DNA of 64,000 nt from Geodermatophilus nigrescens (lineage in GTDB: Bacteria; Actinomycetota; Actinomycetes; Mycobacteriales; Geodermatophilaceae). How positions within the stretch are numbered: the stretch's first letter is position 1; the number at the start of each line of letters is the position of its first letter. Positions 48,714-58,108 of the stretch are shown here, in pieces. Made by a program: the position numbers and the translations under genes. The notes under the pieces are model-generated. The model was not told the origin of the DNA. It saw nothing but the letters and a program-made list of their open reading frames with translations, and ran no database searches. The stretch is from contig NZ_FQVX01000003.1 in assembly GCF_900129495.1 (NCBI RefSeq), positions 124,001-188,000 on the forward strand, read 5' to 3'.

Positions 48714-50828
48714 GTGACGGGAGCGCACGGGGAGCCGGGGGAGCAGCGGGGCGGCGGGACGGGCCCCGCGGCCGAGGAGGCCCGCGAGACGTCGGGCGCC
48801 ACGACCGGGCTCGTGCTGTCCTTCGTCCGCGCGCACGCCGGCGAGGCGGGGGTGGAGGAGCTGCTGCGGCGGGCGGGCGTGCCGTTCAGCGCGGCCGAGC
48901 TGAGCCTCCCGTCGACCTGGACGAGCTACGACACCCGCATCCGGCTGTTCACCGCGGCGACCGAGGTGCTCGGCGACCCCGGCGTGATGTTCCGCGTGGG
49001 CGCGGAGTCGCTGCGTGCGGGCCTCAACGCGAGCGTGGTCGTGCTGGTGCGCGCCCTCGGGTCCCCGCGGCAGGTCTACGCGAGGCTCCCGCGCGCGGTC
49101 GCCAACTTCTCCACCACCTCCACGATGGAGGTGCTCGACGCCGACGCCACCTCGGCCACCCTCCGCTACCGGCTGCACGAGGGCCACGTGCACTCGCGGC
49201 TGGACTGCGACTACGCCCGGGGCCTGATCACCATGGTCCCCACCGTCTTCGGGCTGGCCCCCGCGCGCGTCGTGCACGAGGAGTGCGAGTCCGACGGGCA
49301 CCCCGCCTGCGTCTACTCCCTGTCCTGGGACCGGCGGTCGCGGCTGCCGTGGCGCCGCCGCGCCGGAACCGACCCCGAGCTCGCCGCCCTGCGCGACCAG
49401 GTGCGGGCCCTGCAGTCCGCGGCCACCGACCTCGTCGACGGCGAGGACCTGGGCACCGTCCTCCCGCGCATCGTCGAGCGCGCCGCCGCGGCCGTCCTGG
49501 CGCCCGCCTACCTGCTCGCCGTCGCCTCACCGCACGGCGGCGCCCCCCTCGTGCACAGCGCCGGCCTCCCCGCGGCGGAGGTCCCGGGTCTCACCGCCCG
49601 CCTGCTCACCGGGGAGGACCTCGGCCCGGGCTCCGTCGCCGTCGACGTCGCCTCCGCGCGGCGCACCCACGGCCGGCTGGCCGCTCTCGGCCGGGCCGAC
49701 GGCGGCCTGGGCGACGAGCGGGCCATGCTCGCCGCCTACGCCGGTCACGCGGCCGCCGCCCTCGACCTGGTGATGGCGCTGGAGACCAGCCGTGCCGAAG
49801 CCCGGCGCGCGGGCGCGCTCCTGGACCTGGCCCACGGCCTGGCGCAGGCCGCCGAGGCGCCCGCGGTCGCCGACGTCGTCGCCCGCGCGCTCCCCAGCAT
49901 CGTCGGGTGCGGCAGCTCCGGCGTGTTGCTGTGGGACCCCGCGGGGGCGGTGCTCCGGGCGGCGGCGTGCGACGGGCTCGCGCCCGCCCAGGAGCGGGTG
50001 CTGCGCGCGGCCGACCTGCGCGCCGCCGACGTCCCCGAGCTGTTCGCCATGCTCACCGACCGCGAGCCCCGCGTCCTCACCGCGCGGGGGTCCAGCGCGC
50101 CGATGCGGGAGCTGCTCACCGCGCTGGACCTCACCGACGTCGTCGCCCTGCCGCTGCAGGCCGGCGCCACCTTCCTCGGCGTGGTCACCGCCAGCTGGGC
50201 CGCCGGCCAGACCGCCGACGCCCTCGACGGCGAGGTGCTCACCCGCCTGCGCGGCGTCGGAGACCAGGCCTCGACGGCGCTGCAGAAGGCCCGGCTGCTG
50301 GAGACCGTGCGCCACCAGGCCACGCACGACGCGCTGACCGGGCTGCCCAACCGGGTGCTCTTCCGCGACCGGCTGGTCGAGGCGCTCGCCGCCTCCCCGG
50401 CCGGCGGTCACGTCGCCGTGCTGTTCAGCGACCTCGACCGGTTCAAGGCGGTCAACGACGGCCTCGGCCACGCCGCCGGCGACGAGCTGCTCCGTCAGGT
50501 GTCGGCCCGGCTGCGCGCCGCCGTCCGGCCCGGCGACACGATCGGCCGGCTCAGCGGCGACGAGTTCGCCGTCCTGGTGCCCCGGCTGGCCGGGCCGGGC
50601 GCCGCCGACGGCGTGGTCGCCCGGGTCGCCGCGGCGTTCGGCGAGCCGTTCCGGCTCGACGGCATCCCGGTCGACGTCGGCACGAGCACCGGCGTGGCCG
50701 TGCACTCCGGGGTGGCCGCCGACCCGCACGCGGTGGCCGAGCGGCTGCTGCGCGAGGCCGACGCGGCGATGTACCGCACCAAGCACCGCGACCGGCCGCC
50801 GGCGCCGGAGCCCCGCTCGGCGACCTGA
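48714..50828 (+). CDS. Diguanylate cyclase with N-terminal sensor and two GAF domains
   Basis: 704 residues, GTG start. Domain order: an N-terminal alpha/beta sensor (about 30-215) ending HEECESDGHPACVYSLSW, like the Cys-containing end of V4R/heme-NO-binding-like sensors; a short helix; GAF1 (about 240-355); GAF2 (about 365-530); GGDEF (about 540-700). The GGDEF part starts ATHDALTGLPNRVLFRDRL, with SDLDRFKAVNDGLGHAAGD as the metal and substrate loop. The signature is SGDEF, which is active in many cyclases. RPGD five residues before it is an inhibitory I-site. No EAL domain. It should make c-di-GMP from GTP on an unknown signal. Confidence 0.9.
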   Translation: MTGAHGEPGEQRGGGTGPAAEEARETSGATTGLVLSFVRAHAGEAGVEELLRRAGVPFSAAELSLPSTWTSYDTRIRLFTAATEVLGDPGVMFRVGAESLRAGLNASVVVLVRALGSPRQVYARLPRAVANFSTTSTMEVLDADATSATLRYRLHEGHVHSRLDCDYARGLITMVPTVFGLAPARVVHEECESDGHPACVYSLSWDRRSRLPWRRRAGTDPELAALRDQVRALQSAATDLVDGEDLGTVLPRIVERAAAAVLAPAYLLAVASPHGGAPLVHSAGLPAAEVPGLTARLLTGEDLGPGSVAVDVASARRTHGRLAALGRADGGLGDERAMLAAYAGHAAAALDLVMALETSRAEARRAGALLDLAHGLAQAAEAPAVADVVARALPSIVGCGSSGVLLWDPAGAVLRAAACDGLAPAQERVLRAADLRAADVPELFAMLTDREPRVLTARGSSAPMRELLTALDLTDVVALPLQAGATFLGVVTASWAAGQTADALDGEVLTRLRGVGDQASTALQKARLLETVRHQATHDALTGLPNRVLFRDRLVEALAASPAGGHVAVLFSDLDRFKAVNDGLGHAAGDELLRQVSARLRAAVRPGDTIGRLSGDEFAVLVPRLAGPGAADGVVARVAAAFGEPFRLDGIPVDVGTSTGVAVHSGVAADPHAVAERLLREADAAMYRTKHRDRPPAPEPRSAT

Positions 50829-50832
50829 GGGG

Positions 50833-51657
50833 TCAGTCGCGCAGCCGGGCCCGCAGGGCGGCCTGCTCGTCGGGGCCGAAGCCGTGCTCGGTGAGCCAGC
50901 CCAGCGGCCCGCCGTGCCGCTCGTGCAGGATCTCCAGCAGCCGCCGCATCGTCTCCGCGCGCGGGGTGTGGCTCGCGACGTCGCGCCGGGTCATGTCCTC
51001 GGCGTAGGTCGGCGAGCTCCGCAGCTTGGCCACCAGCGCCTCGATGACCTCGGCGGTCAGCGCGTAGTCGGCGACGATCTCCTCCTCGGGCACCCCGGCC
51101 GCGGCCAGGGTGAACATGACGACGACGCCGGTGCGGTCCTTGCCCGCTGCGCAGTGGACCACCGCCGCGCCCTCGCCGCCGGCGATCACCCGCAGCGCGG
51201 CCAGGACGTTCTCCGGCCGGTGGTGCAGGTAGCCGAGGTAGGCGCGCACGGCCGGCGGCTCCACCTCGTCGGCCTCGGTGGTCTGCCGCGGCAGCAGCGT
51301 CTCCACCCAGTCGGCGGGGAGCTCCGGGAGGTCGTCCTCCTCGACGGCGAAGACGTCGGTGTGGCGGCCCTTCTCCGGCAGCAGGCTCAGGTGCCGGTGC
51401 GTGACGCCCTCCACCGAGCGCAGCGGCCCCCGGCCCTCGAGCAGCACCTCCGCGGTGGTGCGCAGGTCGATCACGTCGCGCAGCGGCAGCTCGGCCAGCC
51501 GGCGCAGGTCGTCGTCGCTGAGGGTCTGCAGGTTGTCGCTGCGCAGCACCCGGCCCGGCAGCGTCCGCCGGCCGTCGGTGGTCGGCAGGCCGCCGAGGTC
51601 GCGCGTGTTGGTGGTGCCGTCGAGTCGCAGCCAGCGGTCGGGGTGCGGTGAGCTCAC
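50833..51657 (-). CDS. Tyrosine/dual-specificity protein phosphatase
   Basis: 274 residues from GTG 51657. The P-loop CX5R motif is VVHCAAGKDRTGVVV; the N-terminal TTNTRDLGGLPTTDGR and RVLRSDNLQTLSDDD blocks and VIDLRTTAEV fit the PtpB-like/Y_phosphatase3 family. Such enzymes dephosphorylate protein Tyr or phospholipids. No signal peptide. The upstream gene's start side is 5' on the same strand with a GTGA overlap, so the pair is cotranscribed. Confidence 0.88.
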   Translation of the reverse strand: MSSPHPDRWLRLDGTTNTRDLGGLPTTDGRRTLPGRVLRSDNLQTLSDDDLRRLAELPLRDVIDLRTTAEVLLEGRGPLRSVEGVTHRHLSLLPEKGRHTDVFAVEEDDLPELPADWVETLLPRQTTEADEVEPPAVRAYLGYLHHRPENVLAALRVIAGGEGAAVVHCAAGKDRTGVVVMFTLAAAGVPEEEIVADYALTAEVIEALVAKLRSSPTYAEDMTRRDVASHTPRAETMRRLLEILHERHGGPLGWLTEHGFGPDEQAALRARLRD

Positions 51658-52544
51658 GCCCCGACGGTAGAGCGCGCCCCGAGGAGGGCGTCGCAGACCT
51701 CGACGAGCCGCCGCCGCAGGGGCGCGGCGCGCTCGGCGAACCCGCGCTGCGCGGCCACGTACTCCGCCTTGCCCTCCGGCGTCTCGATCCGCACCGGCGC
51801 GTAGCCGCGGTCGGCGAGGTCGTAGGGGGAGGCCCGCATGTCCAGCTCGCGCACCTCGACGGCCAGGGCGAAGCAGTCGGCCAGCAGCTCGCCGGGCACC
51901 GCGGGGGAGAGCTTGTAGGCCCACTTGTAGAGGTCCATCGTGGCGTGCAGGCAGCCCGGCTGCTCCATCGCGACCTGCGTCTCCCGCGTCGGCCGCAGCC
52001 GGTTGAGGCCGACGGCGTCCGGGGTGAAGAAGCGGAACGCGTCGAAGTGGCTGCACCGCACGGGGTGGGACTCCACGACGGCGTCGGTGCCCGCCCGGCC
52101 CAGCCGCAGCGGCACCGCGTGCCGGCGCTCGTCGGCGCGGTAGACCATCGCCCACTCGTGCAGGCCGAGGCAGCCGGTCTGCGCCGGCCGCGCCGCGGTG
52201 GCCGCCAGCAGGTCGCGGACGAACCGCACGGTGTCGCCGCGGTCGGCGAGGTACGCGGCGACGTCGAGGGTCACCGCGCCGTCGTCGCCGGTGGCGTACC
52301 AGCGCCAGGCCGCGTGCGGGGCGGGACCGCCGTCGGGCGCCAGGGCGACGCCGGGGCCCGGGTGCCAGCGGCGCAGCCGGCTCGGCGTCTCGGAGTAGTA
52401 GGTGAACAGGAAGTCGAGCACCGGGTGGCTCTCGCCGCGCCGGCGGCGCTCGCGGTGCGGGGCGGTCCAGCGCTCGACGCGGGCGTCGTGGGCCGCGGCG
52501 CGCGCCGTCCACTCCGCCGCGGGCAGCAGGACGGCGACGGGCAC
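51654..52544 (-). CDS. Conserved-looking actinobacterial protein, unknown function
   Basis: 296 residues from GTG 52544. Blocks such as HPVLDFLFTYYSETPSRLRR, WHPGPGVAL, CLGLHEWAMVYRADERRHAV, RCSHFDAFRFFTP and MDLYKWAYKLSPAVPGELL look strongly conserved and enzyme-like, with several His and Asp. I recall similar actinobacterial proteins being labelled 3-methyladenine DNA glycosylase, but no glycosylase motif (such as a helix-hairpin-helix) is visible, so I do not adopt it. Coupled to the downstream phosphatase by GTGA overlap. Confidence 0.75.
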   Translation of the reverse strand: MPVAVLLPAAEWTARAAAHDARVERWTAPHRERRRRGESHPVLDFLFTYYSETPSRLRRWHPGPGVALAPDGGPAPHAAWRWYATGDDGAVTLDVAAYLADRGDTVRFVRDLLAATAARPAQTGCLGLHEWAMVYRADERRHAVPLRLGRAGTDAVVESHPVRCSHFDAFRFFTPDAVGLNRLRPTRETQVAMEQPGCLHATMDLYKWAYKLSPAVPGELLADCFALAVEVRELDMRASPYDLADRGYAPVRIETPEGKAEYVAAQRGFAERAAPLRRRLVEVCDALLGARSTVGA

Positions 52545-52655
52545 CCGACCAGGGTAGGAGGGCCGCCGGCCTCCGCTGACGTGCGGCCGGTGTGCCTCCG
52601 CGGCGCGCGGGTGCACCGTCGGTGCACGTCCCGGTGTCGCGGCGGACGCCCGGTG

Positions 52656-54593
52656 TCAGGACCCGTCGGCCGCGGTCAGCCGGTGCAGCCGCAGTGCCAG
52701 CTGCACCTCCAGCGCCCGCTCGGGCGAGGACCAGCCCCGCCCGAGCAGCCGGCCCACCCGGTCCAGCCGCTGGGTGACCGTGTTGACGTGCACGTTGAGC
52801 GCCTCGGCGGCCCGCGCCGGCGAGCCGCCGGTGTCGAACCACGCCCGCAGCGTGGCCACCAGGTCGGTGCCGCGGCGGGCGTCGTAGTCGAGCACCGGGG
52901 CCAGCGTCGCCTGCACGAAGCCCGGCACGTCGCGGCCCTCGCCCACCAGCAGGCCGACGAAGCCGAGCTCCCCGGCGCTCGCCGACTGCCCGTCGCGGCT
53001 CAGCGCCAGCAGCGTCGACGCGCAGCGCGCCGCCTCCGCCGCCGCGGCGGCCACCGCGGCCGGGCCCGGCACCGGGCCGGCGCCGCCCGCGGTCACCGGC
53101 CGTCCCACGGCCGCGGCGACCTCCCGCCGCGCCAGCGCCGCCGCCTCGCCCGCCTCCAGGTCCGGCAGGCACAGCACCACCCGGCCGTCGCGGACGCCGG
53201 CCAGCCCCGCCCGGGTGGCGGCCAGGTGCCCGGCCGCGGCCAGCGCGCGCCCGCGGCAGCGCTCCTCCACCCGGACGACGACGACCGCGAGCGGGCGGTC
53301 GAGGTCGGTGCCCAGCCGCCGCGCCCGCTCGCGCAGCCCCTCGGGGTCGCGCAGCGGCACGGTGAGCAGCTCGTCGAGCAGCTCGCCGCGCACCCGGCCC
53401 TCGGCCTCGCTGGCCGTCCGCCGGATGAGCAGCAGCAGGGCGGTGACCAGCGCGGCGCGCTCGAGGATCCGCCGGTCGCCCTCGGCGAGGTCGCCGTCGC
53501 GCTGCAGCACCAGGCCGCCGAGCAGGTCGCTGCCCACGGTGACGGCGGCGGTCCACCACCCGCCGTCGCCCACCGTGCGCCCGGTCGAGCGGGCCAGCGC
53601 CAGCGCGCCGGCGGGATCCGGCGGCAGCGCGCCGTCGTCGCCGGAGGTCGGGCGGCCCTCCTCGTCGAGCACGGTGATCCGCCCGCCGAGCGCCTCGGTC
53701 ACCGCCGCCGCCACGTCCTCCACGCCGCCGCCGCGCAGCACCAGGTCGATGAACCGGTCGTGCGCCCCGGCCGCCCGCTCCACCGACTCGGTGTGCGCCC
53801 GCAGCTCCCGGGTCGCCGCGGACAGCTCCTCGAGCGCCGTGCGGGTCTCCTCCAGCAGCCGGGCGTTGTCGATCGCGATCGCGGCGTGCGCCGCGAGCGA
53901 CCCGAGCAGCGCCACCTCGGAGCGGTCGAAGGTGCGCTCGGTGCGGTCGGCGGCGTAGAGGACGCCGATCACCTGCGATCCGCGGATCAACGGGACGCCG
54001 AGGATGGCGACCAGGCCCTCCTCGCGCACGCCGTTGTTGATCGCGTCGGTGTGGTGGAACCGGGAGTCGGTGAAGTAGCTCGCCGTCGAGTAGGGCGCGG
54101 CCGTCTGCGCCACCAGCCCGCCGAGGCCCGCGCCCATCGGCAGCCGCAGCGCCTGGAACCGCGCCGACACCGACCCGTCGGTCACCCGCATGTAGGTGTC
54201 GCCGCGGGCGTCGTCGTTGAGGGTCAGGTAGGAGACGTCGGTGCCGAGCAGCTGCCGGGCCCGCCGCACGATCGCGGTGAGCACCGAGTCGACGCCGCGC
54301 AGCGTGGCCAGGTCGCTGGCCGTGTCGAACAGCGCCGAGAGCTCCGACTCGCGCCGCCGCCGGGCGGCGAACGCGGCCCGCACCTGCAGCGCCAGCAGCC
54401 GCACCCGCTCGAGCTCGGCCAGGCTCTCGGGGTCGGCGCCGCCCGAGCGGGCGCGCACCAGCGGGCCCTCGTACTCGATCGCGGCGGCGTCGTCGAGGAC
54501 GAGCTGCAGGTACTCGGCGGCCGCGGAGGGCACCCGCGGCGGCGGGCCGGCGCCGTCGGCGGGCAGCGCTGTGGTCCGGGTCACGTGCGGCAT
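52656..54593 (-). CDS. GAF-domain PucR/CdaR-family transcriptional regulator
   Basis: 645 residues from ATG 54593. A GAF domain at about 85-235 (LFDTASDLATLRGVDSVLTA, DARGDTYMRVTDGSV, GVPLIRGSQVIGVLYAADR) is followed by a linker helix and a second sensor-like region. The PucR C-terminal helix-turn-helix reads ARAAEALNVHVNTVTQRLDR with LGRGWSSPERALEVQLAL. It lies 17 bp after bdhA on the same strand, so it probably regulates the bdhA-transporter locus. Ligand unknown. Confidence 0.88.
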   Translation of the reverse strand: MPHVTRTTALPADGAGPPPRVPSAAAEYLQLVLDDAAAIEYEGPLVRARSGGADPESLAELERVRLLALQVRAAFAARRRRESELSALFDTASDLATLRGVDSVLTAIVRRARQLLGTDVSYLTLNDDARGDTYMRVTDGSVSARFQALRLPMGAGLGGLVAQTAAPYSTASYFTDSRFHHTDAINNGVREEGLVAILGVPLIRGSQVIGVLYAADRTERTFDRSEVALLGSLAAHAAIAIDNARLLEETRTALEELSAATRELRAHTESVERAAGAHDRFIDLVLRGGGVEDVAAAVTEALGGRITVLDEEGRPTSGDDGALPPDPAGALALARSTGRTVGDGGWWTAAVTVGSDLLGGLVLQRDGDLAEGDRRILERAALVTALLLLIRRTASEAEGRVRGELLDELLTVPLRDPEGLRERARRLGTDLDRPLAVVVVRVEERCRGRALAAAGHLAATRAGLAGVRDGRVVLCLPDLEAGEAAALARREVAAAVGRPVTAGGAGPVPGPAAVAAAAAEAARCASTLLALSRDGQSASAGELGFVGLLVGEGRDVPGFVQATLAPVLDYDARRGTDLVATLRAWFDTGGSPARAAEALNVHVNTVTQRLDRVGRLLGRGWSSPERALEVQLALRLHRLTAADGS

Positions 54594-54610
54594 CCTGCCC
54601 GGCCGCCTCG

Positions 54611-55363
54611 TCAGTGGGCGGTCCACCCGCCGTCCATCCGCAGCGACGTGCCGGTGACCGAGGCCGCGGCCGGCGAGCAGAGCCAGGCGACGGCGTCGGC
54701 CACCTCGGCGGGCTCGATCAGCCGCTTGAGCGCGGCCGGGGCGAGCATCACCTGCTCGACCACCTCGTCCTCGGAGATCCCGTGCGAGCGCGCCTGGTCG
54801 GCGATCTGCCCCTCGACCAGCGGCGTGCGCACGTAGGCCGGGGCCACGCAGTTCGACGTGACTCCGTGCGCCGCGCCCTCCAGCGCCACCACCTTCGACA
54901 GGCCCTCCAGCGCGTGCTTGGCCGTGACGTAGGCGGACTTGTACGGCGAGGCGCGGTGGCCGTGCACGGAGCTCACGTTGACCACCCGGCCCCAGCCGCG
55001 CGCGTACATGTGCGGCAGCGCGCCGCGGACCAGCCGGAACGGCGTCTCCACCATCAGCCGCAGGATGGTGGCGAAGACGTCGGGCGGGAACTCGTGCAGC
55101 GGCGCCACGTGCTGGAAGCCGGCGTTGTTGACGAGCACGTCGACGTCGAGGTCCAGCGCGTCGACGGCGGCGAGGTCGGTCAGGTCGACGGCGACCGCGG
55201 TGCCGCCCACCTCGGCCGCGACCCGCCCGGCCGCCGCGGCGTCCCGGTCGGCGACGACGACCGCCGCGCCGGCCTCCGCCAGCCGGGCCGCGACCGCCCG
55301 GCCGATGCCCGAGGCGCCGCCCGTCACGAGCGCCCGCCGTCCCGCCAGGTCCTGCGCAGCCAT
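54611..55363 (-). CDS. bdhA: 3-Hydroxybutyrate dehydrogenase
   Basis: 250 residues from ATG 55363. SDR motifs: ALVTGGASGIGRAVA, VADRDAAAAGRVA with the NAD-selecting Asp, NNAGFQHVAPLHEFP, NVSSVHGHRASPYKSAYVTAK with catalytic Ser/Tyr/Lys. FQHVAPLHEFP, PYKSAYVTAKH and CVAPAYVRTPLVEGQI are hallmarks of D-3-hydroxybutyrate dehydrogenase. It oxidises 3-hydroxybutyrate to acetoacetate with NAD. Cotranscribed with the PucR regulator and divergent from an MHS transporter. Confidence 0.93.
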   Translation of the reverse strand: MAAQDLAGRRALVTGGASGIGRAVAARLAEAGAAVVVADRDAAAAGRVAAEVGGTAVAVDLTDLAAVDALDLDVDVLVNNAGFQHVAPLHEFPPDVFATILRLMVETPFRLVRGALPHMYARGWGRVVNVSSVHGHRASPYKSAYVTAKHALEGLSKVVALEGAAHGVTSNCVAPAYVRTPLVEGQIADQARSHGISEDEVVEQVMLAPAALKRLIEPAEVADAVAWLCSPAAASVTGTSLRMDGGWTAH

Positions 55364-55606
55364 GGCGGCGAGGGTAGGACCGCACCGCCGCGACTCCCAC
55401 GGCTCGCGGCCACACACTCGGCGCTGCCTCGGTGGTGTCCGGCCACACCGGGTATCCGGTGCCCCGCCACCGGTCGTCGCCGCGAGTGCATGGGCCCGGA
55501 CCACATGAACCAGGTCACAGGACTGTCCTCGGGCACATGGGCGGAACGCGATCAGCTTCCTAGCGTCGGGACGACCGGACCCCGACGTCCCCCCAGGAGA
55601 CCCCGC
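55364..55606. promoter_or_regulatory. Divergent region between bdhA and the MHS transporter
   Basis: 243 bp holding both promoters. The transporter has AGGAGA nine bases before ATG 55607. CCGGCCACACCGGGTATCCGG near 55439 has partial dyad symmetry. CATGAACCAGGTCACAGGAC near 55504 and CACATGGGCGG near 55534 are AT-richer and may be promoter parts. No operator is assigned. Confidence 0.4.
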
Positions 55607-56968
55607 ATGACCGCACCCCGAGAGCGAGGGCGCTTCGGCCGCGTCGTCGGCGCGAGCATCATCGGCACCACCGTCGAGTGGTACGACTTCTTCCTCTACG
55701 GCTCGGCCGCCGCGCTCGTCTTCGGCCCGCTGTTCTTCCCCGACTCGTCCGACTTCGCCGGCGTGCTGCTGGCGTTCGGCACGTACGCGATCGGCTTCGC
55801 CGCCCGCCCGATCGGCGCCCTGGTCTTCGGCCACTACGGCGACCGGATGGGCCGCAAGAAGCTGCTCGTCGTCTCGCTGCTGATGATGGGCGGCGCCACC
55901 TTCGCCATCGGACTGCTGCCCACCTACGCCACGGTGGGCGCGCTCGCGCCGCTGCTGCTGGTGTTCCTCCGCCTCGTGCAGGGCTTCGCGCTCGGCGGCG
56001 AGTGGGGCGGCGCGGTGCTCATCGTGTCCGAGCACGGGCGCCCCGAGCACCGCGGCTTCTGGGCGTCCTGGCCGCAGGCCGGCGCCCCGGCCGGGCAGCT
56101 GCTGTCCACCGCGGTGCTCGCGCTGCTCGCGGCCTTCCAGTCCGACGCGGCGTTCGAGGCCTGGGGCTGGCGCATCCCGTTCCTGCTCTCGGCCGTGCTC
56201 ATCCTCGTCGGCCTGTGGGTGCGGCTGGCGGTCAGCGAGTCGCCGGTGTTCCTCGAGGCCCAGCGGGCCGCCGAGGCGCGGGCGCGCGAGACCGGTGCCG
56301 CCGAGCAGGCGCCGATCGCCGTCGTCCTCGCGCGCTACAAGCGGGAGGTCCTGGTGGCCATGGGCGCCCGGATCGCGGAGAACGTGTCCTTCTACGTGCT
56401 GACGGCGTTCACGACGGCGTACCTCACCCAGGCGCTGGGCCTGGACTCCTCGTTCGCCCTCAACGCGCTGCTCGTCGCCTCGGCGGTGCACCTGGTGACC
56501 ATCCCGCTGTGGGGCGCGCTGTCCGACCGGGTCGGCCGCCGGCCGGTCTACCTGCTCGGCGCCGCCGGGACCGGGGTGTGGGCGTTCGCCCTGTTCGAGC
56601 TCTACGAGACCGGGAGCTTCTGGCTGGTCGTGCTCGCCCTCGTCGTCGGCTTCCTGTTCCACGGCGCCATGTACGGGCCGCAGGCGGCGTTCTTCGCCGA
56701 GCTGTTCGGCACCAAGGCCCGCTACACCGGCGTCTCCGTGGGCGCGCAGCTCGCCTCGGTCATCGCCGGCGCCCCCGCGCCGCTGATCGCCGTCGCGCTG
56801 CTCGGCAGCTTCTCCGAGCCCACCCCGGGCCGGGTCTCGCTGTACGTGGCCGCCTGCGCCGTCGTCACCCTGGTCGCCGTCCTCTCCTACGGCGAGACGC
56901 GGGTGCGCGACCTCGGCGCCGACGACGCCGTCGCCTCCACTGGGGAGCGCCGCACCGCCGCCGTCTGA
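55607..56968 (+). CDS. MHS-family (ProP/ShiA-like) MFS symporter
   Basis: 453 residues from ATG 55607. Metabolite:H+ symporter signature: GASIIGTTVEWYDFFLYGSA in helix I, ARPIGALVFGHYGDRMGRKK between helices II and III, and LVQGFALGGEWGGAVLIVSE in helix IV. About 12 helices. Known relatives carry shikimate, 2-oxoglutarate, betaine or aromatic acids. Divergence from bdhA suggests 3-hydroxybutyrate or a related short acid as cargo; this is inference. Confidence 0.92.
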   Translation: MTAPRERGRFGRVVGASIIGTTVEWYDFFLYGSAAALVFGPLFFPDSSDFAGVLLAFGTYAIGFAARPIGALVFGHYGDRMGRKKLLVVSLLMMGGATFAIGLLPTYATVGALAPLLLVFLRLVQGFALGGEWGGAVLIVSEHGRPEHRGFWASWPQAGAPAGQLLSTAVLALLAAFQSDAAFEAWGWRIPFLLSAVLILVGLWVRLAVSESPVFLEAQRAAEARARETGAAEQAPIAVVLARYKREVLVAMGARIAENVSFYVLTAFTTAYLTQALGLDSSFALNALLVASAVHLVTIPLWGALSDRVGRRPVYLLGAAGTGVWAFALFELYETGSFWLVVLALVVGFLFHGAMYGPQAAFFAELFGTKARYTGVSVGAQLASVIAGAPAPLIAVALLGSFSEPTPGRVSLYVAACAVVTLVAVLSYGETRVRDLGADDAVASTGERRTAAV

Positions 56969-56982
56969 CACCCGGTCCACGA

Positions 56983-57010
56983 GCCCCCCATGACACGCGT
57001 CACGGGGGGC
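56983..57010 (+). terminator. Hairpin after MHS transporter
   Basis: GCCCCCCATGAC (56983-56994) pairs with GTCACGGGGGGC (56999-57010) with one mismatch and a 4-base loop. Confidence 0.7.
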
Positions 57011-57136
57011 CCGTGCGCGCCCGGCGCCAGGTCGTGAGAGACGGCACCCGCGCCGGGCCTGCGCCGGCGGGAGCGTGGGGACGTGCCCCGGAGGACCGGC
57101 CGACCAGCGGCCGGCGGGGCACGAGGAGGAGGCCCC

Positions 57137-58084
57137 GTGCCGCTCACCCACCCGGCTCCCGTCCCGGCCGCGACCGGCCGTGCCGCCCCCGTCGTGGAGG
57201 TCACCGACCTGCGCCGCCGCTACGGCGACGTCGAGGCCGTCCGGGGCATCAGCTTCGAGGTCCACCCCGGCGAGGTGTTCGCCCTGCTCGGCGTCAACGG
57301 CGCCGGCAAGACCTCCGCCCTCGAGGTGCTCGAGGGCCTGGCGCCGGCGTCCGGCGGGACGGTGCGCGTCGTCGGCGCCGACCCGGTCCGGGAGCGCGCC
57401 GCCGTCCGCCCGCACCTCGGCGTCCTGCTGCAGACCAGCGGCCTGCCCGCCGACCTCACCGTCCGCGAGACCGTCGCGATGTGGGCGGCCACCCTCACCG
57501 GCCCGCGCCCGGTCGAGGAGGCGCTGGCGCAGGTGGACCTCACCGGCCGCGCCGACGTCCGCGTCCGCAGCCTCTCCGGCGGCGAGCGACGCCGCCTGGA
57601 CCTCACCCTCGCGCTGCTCGGCTCCCCGCGGGTGATCGTCCTCGACGAGCCCACCACGGGCCTGGACCCGGAGAGCCGGCGCACCGTCTGGGCGCTGGTC
57701 CGGCAGCGCGTGGCCGAGGGTGCCGCCGTCGTGCTCACCACGCACCACCTCGAGGAGGCCGAGGAGCTCGCCGACCGCATCGCGGTCATGCGGGCCGGCC
57801 GGATCGTGCTGTCCGGGACGGCCGCCGAGATCGCCGCCACCCAGCCGGCCACCATCCGCTTCACCCTGCCCGACGGCGCCGCGCCGCTGCCCGCCGTCCC
57901 CGGGGCCGAGGTCGTCTCGGACGGCCCGCGGGTGGAGCTGCACACCCGCGCGCTGCAGCCGGTGCTCACCCGCCTGCTCGTGGAGGCCGCCGAGCGCGGC
58001 GTCGTCCTCGGCGGGCTGCAGGCCCGCGCGGCCTCCCTCGAGCAGGCCTTCCTCGCCGTCGCCGACGGCGCCGACCCCTCCTGA
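57137..58084 (+). CDS. ABC exporter ATP-binding protein
   Basis: 315 residues from GTG 57137, with GAGGAGG upstream; an earlier in-frame start is unsupported. Walker A GVNGAGKTSALEVL, Q-loop LLQTSGLPADLTV, signature LSGGERRRLDL, Walker B VIVLDEPTTGLD and switch TTHHLEEAEELADR are all intact. A C-terminal DrrA-type regulatory part follows. Partner of the next gene's ABC-2 permease; cargo unknown (drug, lipid or antibiotic are family options). Confidence 0.95.
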   Translation: MPLTHPAPVPAATGRAAPVVEVTDLRRRYGDVEAVRGISFEVHPGEVFALLGVNGAGKTSALEVLEGLAPASGGTVRVVGADPVRERAAVRPHLGVLLQTSGLPADLTVRETVAMWAATLTGPRPVEEALAQVDLTGRADVRVRSLSGGERRRLDLTLALLGSPRVIVLDEPTTGLDPESRRTVWALVRQRVAEGAAVVLTTHHLEEAEELADRIAVMRAGRIVLSGTAAEIAATQPATIRFTLPDGAAPLPAVPGAEVVSDGPRVELHTRALQPVLTRLLVEAAERGVVLGGLQARAASLEQAFLAVADGADPS

Positions 58085-58108
58085 CCCCCGCCCCCGAGAG
58101 GAGCCCCG

